A stretch of DNA of 64,000 nt, taken from assembly GCF_902499555.1 (NCBI RefSeq), contig NZ_CABVMM010000002.1, forward strand, positions 124,001-188,000, read 5' to 3'. The notes beneath the pieces are model-generated. The model had not been told where the DNA came from. It worked only from the letters and a program-made list of their open reading frames with translations, and searched no databases. Position numbers and translations under genes: made by a program. The DNA comes from Mesonia oceanica (GTDB lineage: Bacteria; Bacteroidota; Bacteroidia; Flavobacteriales; Flavobacteriaceae). This document shows positions 45,502 to 54,678 of this stretch, piece by piece; the stretch's first letter is position 1, and each line of letters starts with the position of its first letter.

Positions 45502-48438
45502 ATGGGAATAAAGAATTATTTAGTTTGTTGTTTTTCCTTATTTGGTTGTATGGTATTTGCCCAACAGGAGCGAAGCGGTCAAGTTACAGCAGAGGAAACC
45601 AATATGCCTATTCCAGGGGCTAATGTGGTCATTAAAGGAACAAATAAAGGGGTAGTAACCGATTTTGATGGAAATTACTCTATTGAAGCGGAATCTCAAG
45701 ACACCTTAGTGTTTTCTTACGTAGGTTTTCTCACGCAAGAAATTCTTGCAGGTAATAGAAATACTATAAATGTAAATTTGGTAGAGAGCGCTGAAGCTTT
45801 ATCTGAAGTAGTCGTAGTAGGGTACGGTTCTCAAAAAAGGGAAGATATTACGGGTGCAGTTGGGGTAATTAATGCTGCAGAGACCTTTGAAGAGCGACCC
45901 AATAATGATTTAGGTTCTTTAATACAAGGACAAGCCGCCGGAGTTCAAGTGCTTAAAAGTTCAGGAAAACCTTCCGCCGGATTTAATATTCGGGTTCGAG
46001 GTACAAGTTCTATAACTGCGGGAAGTGATCCTCTCTATGTGATTGATGGCGTTCCTACTACCGATACAAGATCATTAAATCCTTCAGATATAGAAAGTAT
46101 TTCTATTTTAAAAGATGCTTCTTCTGCTGCTATTTATGGAGCACAAGGGGCCAATGGTGTAGTGTTGATTACTACCAAACAAGGTAAATCTGAAAAAGCC
46201 AAATTTCAATTTGATTCTTATGTAGGAGTTGCTCAAGTGTGGAAAACCCTAGAAGTATTAAACGCAGAGCAATACCGTGATTTAATGACGGAGCTTGGAT
46301 ACAATACACAATGGGATCAGTATCAAGAAAATACAGATTGGCAAGATAAAGTGTTTAGAGATGCTTTGTCACATAATTACCAACTTTCAGTTTCAGGAAA
46401 AAATAATGGAACACAGTATTATATTTCTGGAGGGTATTTAAGTCAAGAAGGAGCGGTAAGAAGTGCAGAAATGGAACGTTTTAGTTTTAAAACAAACTTA
46501 TCGAAAGAAGTAAACGATTGGTTGAAAATTGGAACTAACATCAATTACACTCATTATTCTGATGTAGATGTGACCGATAATGCTGCGGTTAATCAAGGTG
46601 GGGTTTTATTAGGAGTATTGGCTACTCCTCCCAATATTGGTGTGTATAACGAAGATGGTACATTTACAAGTAACCCGTTTCAAGATTGGGAAAACCCAAT
46701 TTCAAGTACCGACGGTGCAGAAAGAGGTTATAAAAATCAACGTTTATTAGGGAATATTTATACGGAAGTAGATTTTCTTAAAAACTTTACGTTCAAAACC
46801 AACTTCGGAATAGATTATAATGCAGATCGCTATGATTATTTTTTAGATCCCTTTAGAACCAGTTATGGTAGAGCTTTAAATGGTTCTAGTCAATACAACA
46901 CCAATATTAATAACTATTTTATCTGGGATAATACACTAACGTACAAAAACACTTTCGGAGATCATAAAATTGAAGGATTAGTAGGTAGCGTATTTCAAAA
47001 GAACAGATGGGAATATAGCAATATTGAAAGAAGAAATTTTGCAAGTGCAGAAATTACAACTCCTGGTGCAGGTTCAGAAATTGTTGGAGCTAGTGCTGGA
47101 AAGAGTGAGAAAACAAATGCATCTTTTATTTCTAGAGTTAACTATGATTATAAAAATCGTTATTTGTTAACGGCTAACTTTAGAGCAGATGGGTCTAGTA
47201 ACTTTGGGCCTAACAATAAATGGGGATATTTCCCTTCTTTTTCAGCAGGATGGAGAATTTCTAGCGAAAGCTTTTTAGAAAATGCAGATGCCATTTCAGA
47301 ATTAAAATTAAGAGCGGGATGGGGTATTGTAGGTAATGATAATGTAGGTTCTTATGCTTATTTAGCGCGTGTAGGAAGTGGAGGTAATTACCCCATTGGA
47401 GGCCAGACCATGCCTGGTACTTACCCTGCCACAATTGCTAATAACGATTTAAAATGGGAAGAGTCAGAACAAACCAATATAGGTATTGATTTAGGTTTAT
47501 ATGATGGGAAAATAAAATTTTCTGTAGATGCATATAAAAAGAGAAACTACGATCTTTTATTTAGTGTACCTATACCAACTGGTACAGGATTCGGTGATGC
47601 TATTCAAAATGTTGGAGAAGTAGAAAATAAGGGGTTAGAGTTTCAGCTAAATACTGTTAATTATACCACAGAAGATTTTAGTTGGTCTACTTCTGCAAAT
47701 TTATCTTTTAACAGAAATAAAGCTATAAATCTTGTAGGAAAAACCATAGCTACTGGTTCTGTAGCAAGTAGGGGTAATATTAGTTTAGTAAAAGAAGGAG
47801 AACCTCTTGGTAAATTTTACGGTTATGTTTGGGGTGGCGTAGACCCACAAACCGGTAATGTATATTACATTGACCAAGACGGGGAGAGTACCTTTGAACC
47901 TACCGCAGACGATAGAAGATATATTGGAGATCCTAATCCCGATTTTATTTATAGTCTAGGTAATAATTTTACATATAAAGAATTTGGTTTAGATATATTT
48001 TTACAAGGTTCGCAAGGAAATGACATTTTTAATGCTAGCCGATTGCAAATGGAATCGATGATAGATTCTAAAAATCAATTAGCTTCTGTGTTAAATAGAT
48101 GGAGACAGCCTGGCGATATAACAGATATTCCACGGGTAAATACAGAGTCAAGTACCAATAATTCTAGACTATCTAATCGATATGTAGAAGATGGTTCTTA
48201 CTTAAGATTTAAAGCCATTACGTTTAGTTATAGCTTTAAAGAAAACACCTTAGATAAACTTCACTTAGAAGCATTGAAATTTTACTTAACCGGAGAAAAT
48301 TTAATCACCATTACAGATTATTCTGGCTTCGACCCCCAAGTAAATGCTTTTGGTGCTGATAATCTTGTACAGGGGGTAGATTTTGGAACCTACCCGCAAA
48401 CTAGAAATGTGATTTTTGGAATGAATGTAAGATTTTAA
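45502..48438 (+). CDS. susC: SusC/RagA-type TonB-dependent outer-membrane transporter
   Basis: 978 residues with a signal peptide ending VFAQQ, a carboxypeptidase-D-like domain (about 25-100: PIPGANVVIKGTNKGVVTDF), the SusC linker SEVVVVGYGSQKREDITGAV near 112-131, a plug (VRGTSSITAGSDPLYVIDGV), and a long beta-barrel ending in the aromatic TRNVIFGMNVRF. It imports oligosaccharide using TonB energy. It is first of a seven-gene PUL transcript with SusD 9 bases downstream. Confidence 0.96.
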   Translation: MGIKNYLVCCFSLFGCMVFAQQERSGQVTAEETNMPIPGANVVIKGTNKGVVTDFDGNYSIEAESQDTLVFSYVGFLTQEILAGNRNTINVNLVESAEALSEVVVVGYGSQKREDITGAVGVINAAETFEERPNNDLGSLIQGQAAGVQVLKSSGKPSAGFNIRVRGTSSITAGSDPLYVIDGVPTTDTRSLNPSDIESISILKDASSAAIYGAQGANGVVLITTKQGKSEKAKFQFDSYVGVAQVWKTLEVLNAEQYRDLMTELGYNTQWDQYQENTDWQDKVFRDALSHNYQLSVSGKNNGTQYYISGGYLSQEGAVRSAEMERFSFKTNLSKEVNDWLKIGTNINYTHYSDVDVTDNAAVNQGGVLLGVLATPPNIGVYNEDGTFTSNPFQDWENPISSTDGAERGYKNQRLLGNIYTEVDFLKNFTFKTNFGIDYNADRYDYFLDPFRTSYGRALNGSSQYNTNINNYFIWDNTLTYKNTFGDHKIEGLVGSVFQKNRWEYSNIERRNFASAEITTPGAGSEIVGASAGKSEKTNASFISRVNYDYKNRYLLTANFRADGSSNFGPNNKWGYFPSFSAGWRISSESFLENADAISELKLRAGWGIVGNDNVGSYAYLARVGSGGNYPIGGQTMPGTYPATIANNDLKWEESEQTNIGIDLGLYDGKIKFSVDAYKKRNYDLLFSVPIPTGTGFGDAIQNVGEVENKGLEFQLNTVNYTTEDFSWSTSANLSFNRNKAINLVGKTIATGSVASRGNISLVKEGEPLGKFYGYVWGGVDPQTGNVYYIDQDGESTFEPTADDRRYIGDPNPDFIYSLGNNFTYKEFGLDIFLQGSQGNDIFNASRLQMESMIDSKNQLASVLNRWRQPGDITDIPRVNTESSTNNSRLSNRYVEDGSYLRFKAITFSYSFKENTLDKLHLEALKFYLTGENLITITDYSGFDPQVNAFGADNLVQGVDFGTYPQTRNVIFGMNVRF

Positions 48439-48447
48439 AAAAGAATA

Positions 48448-49935
48448 ATGAATATGAAAAATTTAAGAAAATATATAATTTATTCAGTGCTAATTGGTTC
48501 GCTAGCTTCTTGTAACGATGAATTAGATTTAAAACCGATTTCTGAAGAGACAGCAGCTTCGGCCTACGCAACAGGCCCACAAATACAAGCAGCATTAACT
48601 GGAGTTTACGAATCTTTTCAATCTTCAGATTATTACATATGGGATCGAGTAATCTATCAAGATGTTCGTTCAGACAACTATTATGCAGGAGGTGATAATC
48701 CTGAAATTTTTGAGTTTGATCGTGTAGAAGTTTCACCTACCAATGCGAGAGTAAATGGAATGTGGAGTAGTGTTTATAATGCCATTTCTAAAGCGAATGT
48801 GGTATTAGAAAATGCACCATTAGTGGAAGAAAGAATTACAGAAGAAGAACGTGAACAAATCATAGGGCAAGCTTATTTTTTAAGAGCATTCAATTACTTC
48901 CATTTGGTCAAAACATTTGGAGGAGTGCCTCTATATTTAGAATTTATAAATAGTCCCGATCCAAGTGTAATAAGAAAGCCAAGAGCAACCGAAGAAGAAG
49001 TTTATGCTCAAATTCTTTCAGACTTAGAAGAAGCTTTAACAAGATTACCTGATGATTATGGTACTGATGCTAGCGTTAATAAGGCGAGAGCAACAAAAGG
49101 AGCTGCCAATGCACTTTTTGCGAAAGTTTATGCACAGATGCCCAATCCAGATTATACGAAAGTAGTAGAACATGCCAATGCAGTCATCAACAGTCCTGCA
49201 GGTTATACTTTACTTTCTAATTATGAAGATTTATTTAACGGCAATAATTATAATAATGCGGAGTCAATACTAGAAATTCAATTTTTAGGAGGTGACGAAG
49301 GAAACTGGGCACCACAGATGCATTTGCCACCTTCAATTAGCGGCGATACTTGGAGAAAGTTTGTTACTCCATCGGTAGATTTAGTAGATGCTTTCGACAC
49401 AGAAGGTGACAACATTCGAAAAAATGCTTCTATTCTTTTCGAAAATGTAACTTGGATAGATGAGTATTGGGGAAACACTCCTAATAGTAACATTCCTTTT
49501 GCTTATAAGTGGAAAAATGCAAGTGCTTGGAATAGCGCAGATAATGAATATTTACTTCGCTTAGCAGATATCATGTTATTAAAGGCAGAAGCGCTAAATG
49601 AGTTAGGACAAATTGCTCAGTCCGCAGAGATTGTAAATACCATTAGAGAGCGAGTAGAATTAGATCCTTTAACCGAAGAGCAAACTGCTTCTCAAAGTGC
49701 GATGAGAGACGCTATTTTAAAAGAACGTCGATTAGAACTAGCTCAAGAAGCTAAACGTTGGGACGATTTGATTAGATATGATAAAGTTATGCAAGTTATG
49801 AATAACGTAGATGATATCGATCTAAGGACGGGTCAGTCTGTAAATTACAATGTGACAGAAAAAGATTTATTACTACCTATCCCACAAGAGGAAATAGATA
49901 GAAACCCAACCCTTGAACAAAATCCTGGATATTAA
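48448..49935 (+). CDS. susD: SusD/RagB-type surface glycan-binding lipoprotein
   Basis: 495 residues with a lipoprotein signal ending GSLASC, followed by NDELDL, an acidic export-type sequence. The SusD fold is shown by the N-terminal helix pair, GQAYFLRAFNYFHLVKTFGG near 133-152 (TPR), and the C-terminal RYLA-type end LKERRLELAQEAKRWDDLIR. It forms the lid of the SusC transporter at the cell surface and binds the target glycan. The start may be the ATG at 48448 or 48454. Confidence 0.95.
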   Translation: MNMKNLRKYIIYSVLIGSLASCNDELDLKPISEETAASAYATGPQIQAALTGVYESFQSSDYYIWDRVIYQDVRSDNYYAGGDNPEIFEFDRVEVSPTNARVNGMWSSVYNAISKANVVLENAPLVEERITEEEREQIIGQAYFLRAFNYFHLVKTFGGVPLYLEFINSPDPSVIRKPRATEEEVYAQILSDLEEALTRLPDDYGTDASVNKARATKGAANALFAKVYAQMPNPDYTKVVEHANAVINSPAGYTLLSNYEDLFNGNNYNNAESILEIQFLGGDEGNWAPQMHLPPSISGDTWRKFVTPSVDLVDAFDTEGDNIRKNASILFENVTWIDEYWGNTPNSNIPFAYKWKNASAWNSADNEYLLRLADIMLLKAEALNELGQIAQSAEIVNTIRERVELDPLTEEQTASQSAMRDAILKERRLELAQEAKRWDDLIRYDKVMQVMNNVDDIDLRTGQSVNYNVTEKDLLLPIPQEEIDRNPTLEQNPGY

Positions 49936-49936
49936 A

Positions 49937-51385
49937 ATGAAGAAGATATTAATAAATATAGTAATTGCCGCTACATTAATTGCCTGTTCAGACGACGATA
50001 TTAAACGGTATCCTCCACCAACAACCGGTGGTGGCGGTAATGAAGTTGGAACGGCACAAATTTGGGTTACCAGTGGCGATGAGAGCAGGTTGCTTTCAGC
50101 ACAAGATAATCTAAGTATTATCGATAATAAGGAGACATCATACCCTTCCATCACCATTAATGAAACTGAACAAATGCAGGAAATAGAAGGGTTCGGGGCA
50201 GCTTTAACCGGTTCTTCTGCTTATGTGATTAATAATTTAAGTACTGCACAAAAAAACAGTTTGCTTTCCGATTTGTTTGATGTAGAAAGTGGAGCGGGAA
50301 TGAGTTATTTACGATTAACCATTGGAGCTTCAGATTTTTCCTTGGAAGATTTTACTTATGACGATATGCCGCAAGGGCAGGAGGATCCTAACCTAGATAA
50401 TTTTTCTATTGCCCATGATGAAATGCATGTAATTCCCGTAGCAAATGATATTTTAAGTATTAACCCAGAAGTAAAATTTATGGGAAGTCCTTGGAGTGCT
50501 CCTGCTTGGATGAAAGATAATGAAAGTTTATACGGAGGAAAATTAGAAGAACAATGGTATGCAACCTACGCCAATTATTTTGTTGAATATATTCAAGCTT
50601 TTGAAAATCATGGAATTCCAATTGATGCGATTACTCCACAAAATGAACCTCTACATACTTCAGGTTATCCAACCATGCGTATGGAAGCTCAGGAGCAAGC
50701 TAACTTTATAAAAAATGCATTAGGACCTGCTTTTGAAGGAGCAAATATTTCAACAAAAATTATTGCTTACGATCATAATTTTGATGAAGCAGGTTACCCA
50801 ATGACCGTCTTAGGCGATGGAGAAGCTAATCCTTACGTCTCAGGCAGTGCATTTCACGCTTATGCCGGAGATGTTAGTGCGATGTCACAAGTTCACAATG
50901 CTTACCCAGACAAAGGACTTTATTTTACGGAAATTTCCGGAGGAGAATGGAGTACCGATTTTTCCAGCAATCTAAGATGGTATGTTCAGAATATTTTAAT
51001 GGGTTCTACCAAAAACTGGTCTAAAAACGCTTTGTTTTGGAATTTGGCCCTCAATGAAAATCATGGACCTACCAATAATGGTTGCCAAGATTGTAGAGGA
51101 GTGGTTACCATTAATTCTTCAGGAGAAATAGAAAAAAATGAAGAATACTATGCGATAGCTCATTTTTCAAAATTTGTAAGACCGGGTGCACATCGAATTG
51201 GCTCTTCAAATTTTGATGATAATTCAGGCTTAGACGGTATTGCTTTTCAGAATCCTGATGGGAGTAAAGCATTAATAGTACTTAATGAAACTCCAACCTC
51301 AAAGACATTTTCTGTGATTATGGGAGAGAATAGATTTGATTATACCCTTTCTTCAGAAAGTGTAGCCACCATCACGTGGGAATAA
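49937..51385 (+). CDS. GH30 beta-glucanase lipoprotein, surface type
   Basis: 482 residues from the ATG at 49937, one base after the SusD stop; an in-frame ATG inside susD at 49913 would remove the lipobox from the N-terminus. Signal ends LIAC (Cys17) followed by SDDD, the S-D-D-D form of the Bacteroidota surface-export signal. GH30 motifs: EGFGAALTGSSAYVI, the acid/base Glu in AITPQNEPLHT and the nucleophile Glu in LYFTEISGGEW. GH30 includes glucosylceramidases and endo-beta-1,6-glucanases; with the PUL context, beta-1,6-glucanase is favoured. Confidence 0.9.
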   Translation: MKKILINIVIAATLIACSDDDIKRYPPPTTGGGGNEVGTAQIWVTSGDESRLLSAQDNLSIIDNKETSYPSITINETEQMQEIEGFGAALTGSSAYVINNLSTAQKNSLLSDLFDVESGAGMSYLRLTIGASDFSLEDFTYDDMPQGQEDPNLDNFSIAHDEMHVIPVANDILSINPEVKFMGSPWSAPAWMKDNESLYGGKLEEQWYATYANYFVEYIQAFENHGIPIDAITPQNEPLHTSGYPTMRMEAQEQANFIKNALGPAFEGANISTKIIAYDHNFDEAGYPMTVLGDGEANPYVSGSAFHAYAGDVSAMSQVHNAYPDKGLYFTEISGGEWSTDFSSNLRWYVQNILMGSTKNWSKNALFWNLALNENHGPTNNGCQDCRGVVTINSSGEIEKNEEYYAIAHFSKFVRPGAHRIGSSNFDDNSGLDGIAFQNPDGSKALIVLNETPTSKTFSVIMGENRFDYTLSSESVATITWE

Positions 51386-51403
51386 AACTAAAAATTTAGA
51401 AAG

Positions 51404-53143
51404 ATGAAAAAATATTATAGCTATATACTTATTTGTTTATCGGTTTTCGGGCTATTGAGCTGTGAAAATGATGATAACTTAGACCCTATTGGGAATTGGG
51501 AATTGTCCCAACCCGAATTAATTTCACCAGAAGAAGGAGAAGAACTATTGCTTCAGGAAGATCGGGCTAATGAAAAATTTTATTTTGAATGGCAAGAAGC
51601 TGTTTCTACTGCAGGGTTTCAGGTTCGTTACGAACTTCAGATCGATACCTTAGGTAGCGAAGATCATGATTCACCGATCATCAGTGTGAAATCTGATAAT
51701 AACGGAAAAGCAACTTCAGCAAGCATTCAGGCTTCAGATTTAGATTTAGCGTTATCCTACGCTGGTTATCCAGCTAATGAATCTTCAGAATTAGAATGGA
51801 CGGTGGTAGCGATTTGTCAAGATACTAAAACGTATGCTACGAGAACCTTAAGTGTCACTCGATTTGAAAATGAATACGTTCCTAATCAATTGTTTATAGC
51901 TGGAAGTGCTACAGAAGTAGGGAATGATATTTCAGCAGCGATTCCTATGCGTCATTTACAAAATGCATCAGGAGCGTCCACTTCTATTTTTGAAGCTTAT
52001 ACTTCTTTAGAAGCAGGGCAAACTTTTAGTATATATAGTCGCCAAGAATTGCCAGCACATATCTATGGAGGTGAAGAAGGAGTTATCGAGAAGAACGGAA
52101 CCCCGATTGCAGTAGAAGAAAGCGGAGAATATAGAATTACCGTAAACTTAAACGATAATACCTATTCGCTTTGGAAAATAGAGCATTGGAGTATCGTAGG
52201 AAGCGTTATTCCAAATGCTTGGGATGGTGACGAACCTTTGGAATATATGGGTAATGGTGTTTGGGAAACAACGATCTTTTTAACCGTACCAAATGGAGAA
52301 TCAACCGGAGCTTTTGTTTTCAGGGCTAACCAAGATTGGGGATATTTATTGAAGCGAATTCAGGGAACTTCCAATGAACTTTATATGGAGTCTCAAGCCG
52401 GCGAGGCAGGAATAAACATCGAAGATATTCCGTTGAATAATTCTGGAGAATTTACCGTTACCTTAGATTTATCTGGCGATACCTACACTTATAATTTAGA
52501 AAGTAATTTAAGTGCTCCTTCAGAAACCCCTTCAAGTTTGTTTTTATTAGAAAATGGAACTTCGATTGCTCAATTCTCTTTAGAGGGTGATACGTTCACT
52601 TCAGCATACCTTCCATTACAAGCCGGAGTAAGTTATTCCCTAAATAGTGCGGAAGATGGTACGGGTACTTCTTATTTCACCTCGAATATCATTGGCGCTA
52701 CCGATAGCCCTGATGGAGATAGTGTTGCTGCCGGAATGTCCTTTGTAGAAGGGCCAGGTGAGTTTAGCGTAGATCATGATCAGGCGTATAAACTGACTTT
52801 TAATTTTGCAACAGGAAGTGGAAGTTGGCAATATTACAACCTTAAACTTTTCCATTGGGATCCAAGTAATTGGGATGGACGTAATGAATTTGCAATGACT
52901 TATGTGCATCCTATGCAATTCACAACTACCCAAAATTTAGAAGCAGGATACAACCTAAAATTTAATTCGCCTTGGGACGTACAGTTTGGTACTCCTGAAG
53001 GTGGTGATAATTCGGTGATGAGTGGAGCGTTAGTAAATGGTGGTGGCGATTTAAACCCTATCACGCAATCAGGAAGCTATCAAGCTAATATCACTGTAGA
53101 TTCTACCTACTCCAATGCAACTTTTGAAATTATAGCCGAATAA
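51404..53143 (+). CDS. SusE/SusF-like surface glycan-binding lipoprotein
   Basis: 579 residues with a lipoprotein signal ending GLLSC and an acidic ENDDN tail. Residues 25-150 are a SusE-type immunoglobulin-like domain (FEWQEAVSTAGFQVRYELQI); two to three further beta-sandwich modules follow (LFIAGSATEVGNDIS, WSIVGSVIPNAWDGD, HWDPSNWDGRN), as in SusE/SusF starch-binding modules. It probably binds glucan at the surface. Position between the two GH30 genes supports membership of the PUL. Confidence 0.85.
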   Translation: MKKYYSYILICLSVFGLLSCENDDNLDPIGNWELSQPELISPEEGEELLLQEDRANEKFYFEWQEAVSTAGFQVRYELQIDTLGSEDHDSPIISVKSDNNGKATSASIQASDLDLALSYAGYPANESSELEWTVVAICQDTKTYATRTLSVTRFENEYVPNQLFIAGSATEVGNDISAAIPMRHLQNASGASTSIFEAYTSLEAGQTFSIYSRQELPAHIYGGEEGVIEKNGTPIAVEESGEYRITVNLNDNTYSLWKIEHWSIVGSVIPNAWDGDEPLEYMGNGVWETTIFLTVPNGESTGAFVFRANQDWGYLLKRIQGTSNELYMESQAGEAGINIEDIPLNNSGEFTVTLDLSGDTYTYNLESNLSAPSETPSSLFLLENGTSIAQFSLEGDTFTSAYLPLQAGVSYSLNSAEDGTGTSYFTSNIIGATDSPDGDSVAAGMSFVEGPGEFSVDHDQAYKLTFNFATGSGSWQYYNLKLFHWDPSNWDGRNEFAMTYVHPMQFTTTQNLEAGYNLKFNSPWDVQFGTPEGGDNSVMSGALVNGGGDLNPITQSGSYQANITVDSTYSNATFEIIAE

Positions 53144-53163
53144 AAATTAATTCCTTAAACTTT

Positions 53164-53199
53164 CCTAAGCAGATGACTTTAGCCAATCATCTGCTTAGG
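53164..53199 (+). terminator. Perfect 13-bp hairpin inside the PUL, attenuator candidate
   Basis: CCTAAGCAGATGA pairs exactly with TCATCTGCTTAGG around a 10-base loop, then TATTTT. It lies between the SusE-like and second GH30 genes. It may partly terminate transcription or protect the upstream mRNA. It covers the ATG at 53173, which supports the downstream start at 53215. Confidence 0.7.
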
Positions 53200-53214
53200 T
53201 ATTTTACATCAACA

Positions 53215-54654
53215 ATGAAAAAAATACTTCAACAATATACAGGAGTAGCTTTAGGATTTTTACTAATGGCCAGTATGCATTCTTGTAAAGATTCTAAAAC
53301 AATTTCCTCAAAAGAAAAAAACAGACCCGTAGGTAAGGTTTATGTTACAACGCTCGATCAATCCCAATTATTAGCCGAAAGTGAACTTTATCAAACCCAA
53401 AGTAAAAGTTCAGAACAATTACCGGTCATCCAAATTAATCCAGGGAAAACCTATCAGGAAATGGATGGCTTTGGGTATACCTTAACCGGCGGTAGCGCGA
53501 TGCATATCCACAAAATGAAGGATGATGCACGTCACGCTTTATTAAAAGAATTATTTGGAAGAGATGCTAGTAGTATTGGAGTGAGCTATTTACGTATAAG
53601 TATCGGCGCTTCAGATTTAGACGCAGCACCATTTTCCTATGATGATTTAGCAGAAGGTGAAACCGATAAAAACCTCGAGCATTTTTCTTTAGCAAACGAT
53701 ACCCTTCATTTAATTCCGGTGCTAAAAGAAATTATTAAAATTCAGCCGAATATTAAAATTTTAGGTTCGCCTTGGTCGCCACCAACATGGATGAAAACCA
53801 ATAACGATACCCGCGGTGGAAGCTTAAAAGAAGAATTTTACGATAGTTATGCCAGGTATTTTGTAAAATATATTGAAGCTATGAAGGCTGAAGGGATTAC
53901 TATTGATGCAATTACGGTACAAAACGAACCTTTACATCCCGGTAACAATCCGAGTTTGTTAATGGAAGCCGAACAGCAAAAAGAATTTGTAAAAAATCAT
54001 TTAGGACCAGTTTTCGAAGAAAATAATATCAACACCAAGATTATTGTTTATGACCATAATGCCGATCGTCCCGATTACCCTATCACGATTTTAAACGATT
54101 CTGTGGCTGCAAAATACATTGATGGTGCTGCTTTTCATTTATACGGTGGTGAAGTTGATGCCATTTCTAAAGTACACGAAGCACACCCCGATAAAAATTT
54201 GTATTTCACCGAACAATGGGTAGGAGCTCCCGGTGATTTTGCCAAAGAAATGAATTGGCATACCGAAAATTTAATTATTGGGGCTACCAGAAACTGGTGT
54301 AAAACAGTTTTGGAGTGGAACCTTGCTGCCGACGAAAATCAAGAGCCCCATACCGATCGGGGTGGTTGTGATCGTTGTTTAGGCGCTATCACTATTAAAG
54401 GTGATAACGTTATAAGAGAACCGGCATATTATATTATAGCTCAGGCTTCAAAATTTGTAACTCCGGGCTCTGTAAGAATAGAATCGAATCTACTCAAAGA
54501 TTTACCAAATGTAGCTTTTAGTACTCCTAAAGGTAAGATTGTAGTGATTGTACAGAATAAAAATAAAAAAGAACAATCCTTTCTGCTTCAATTAGAAAAA
54601 GAAACGCTCGAAGTGAAATTACCGGCACAATCCGTTGGTACATATGTCATTTAA
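53215..54654 (+). CDS. Second GH30 beta-glucanase, probably periplasmic lipoprotein
   Basis: 479 residues from the ATG at 53215, the start that gives a lipoprotein-type signal (LLMASMHSC, Cys24); the upstream ATG at 53173 lies within a hairpin. GH30 motifs: DGFGYTLTGGSAMHI, acid/base Glu in ITVQNEPLHPG and nucleophile Glu in LYFTEQWVGAPG. After the Cys comes KDSK, not an acidic run, so surface export is less likely than for the first GH30. It is a clear paralogue of that enzyme, suggesting sequential cleavage of the same glucan. Confidence 0.9.
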   Translation: MKKILQQYTGVALGFLLMASMHSCKDSKTISSKEKNRPVGKVYVTTLDQSQLLAESELYQTQSKSSEQLPVIQINPGKTYQEMDGFGYTLTGGSAMHIHKMKDDARHALLKELFGRDASSIGVSYLRISIGASDLDAAPFSYDDLAEGETDKNLEHFSLANDTLHLIPVLKEIIKIQPNIKILGSPWSPPTWMKTNNDTRGGSLKEEFYDSYARYFVKYIEAMKAEGITIDAITVQNEPLHPGNNPSLLMEAEQQKEFVKNHLGPVFEENNINTKIIVYDHNADRPDYPITILNDSVAAKYIDGAAFHLYGGEVDAISKVHEAHPDKNLYFTEQWVGAPGDFAKEMNWHTENLIIGATRNWCKTVLEWNLAADENQEPHTDRGGCDRCLGAITIKGDNVIREPAYYIIAQASKFVTPGSVRIESNLLKDLPNVAFSTPKGKIVVIVQNKNKKEQSFLLQLEKETLEVKLPAQSVGTYVI

Positions 54655-54678
54655 AAATCCCCAAAAACTATAAACTTT

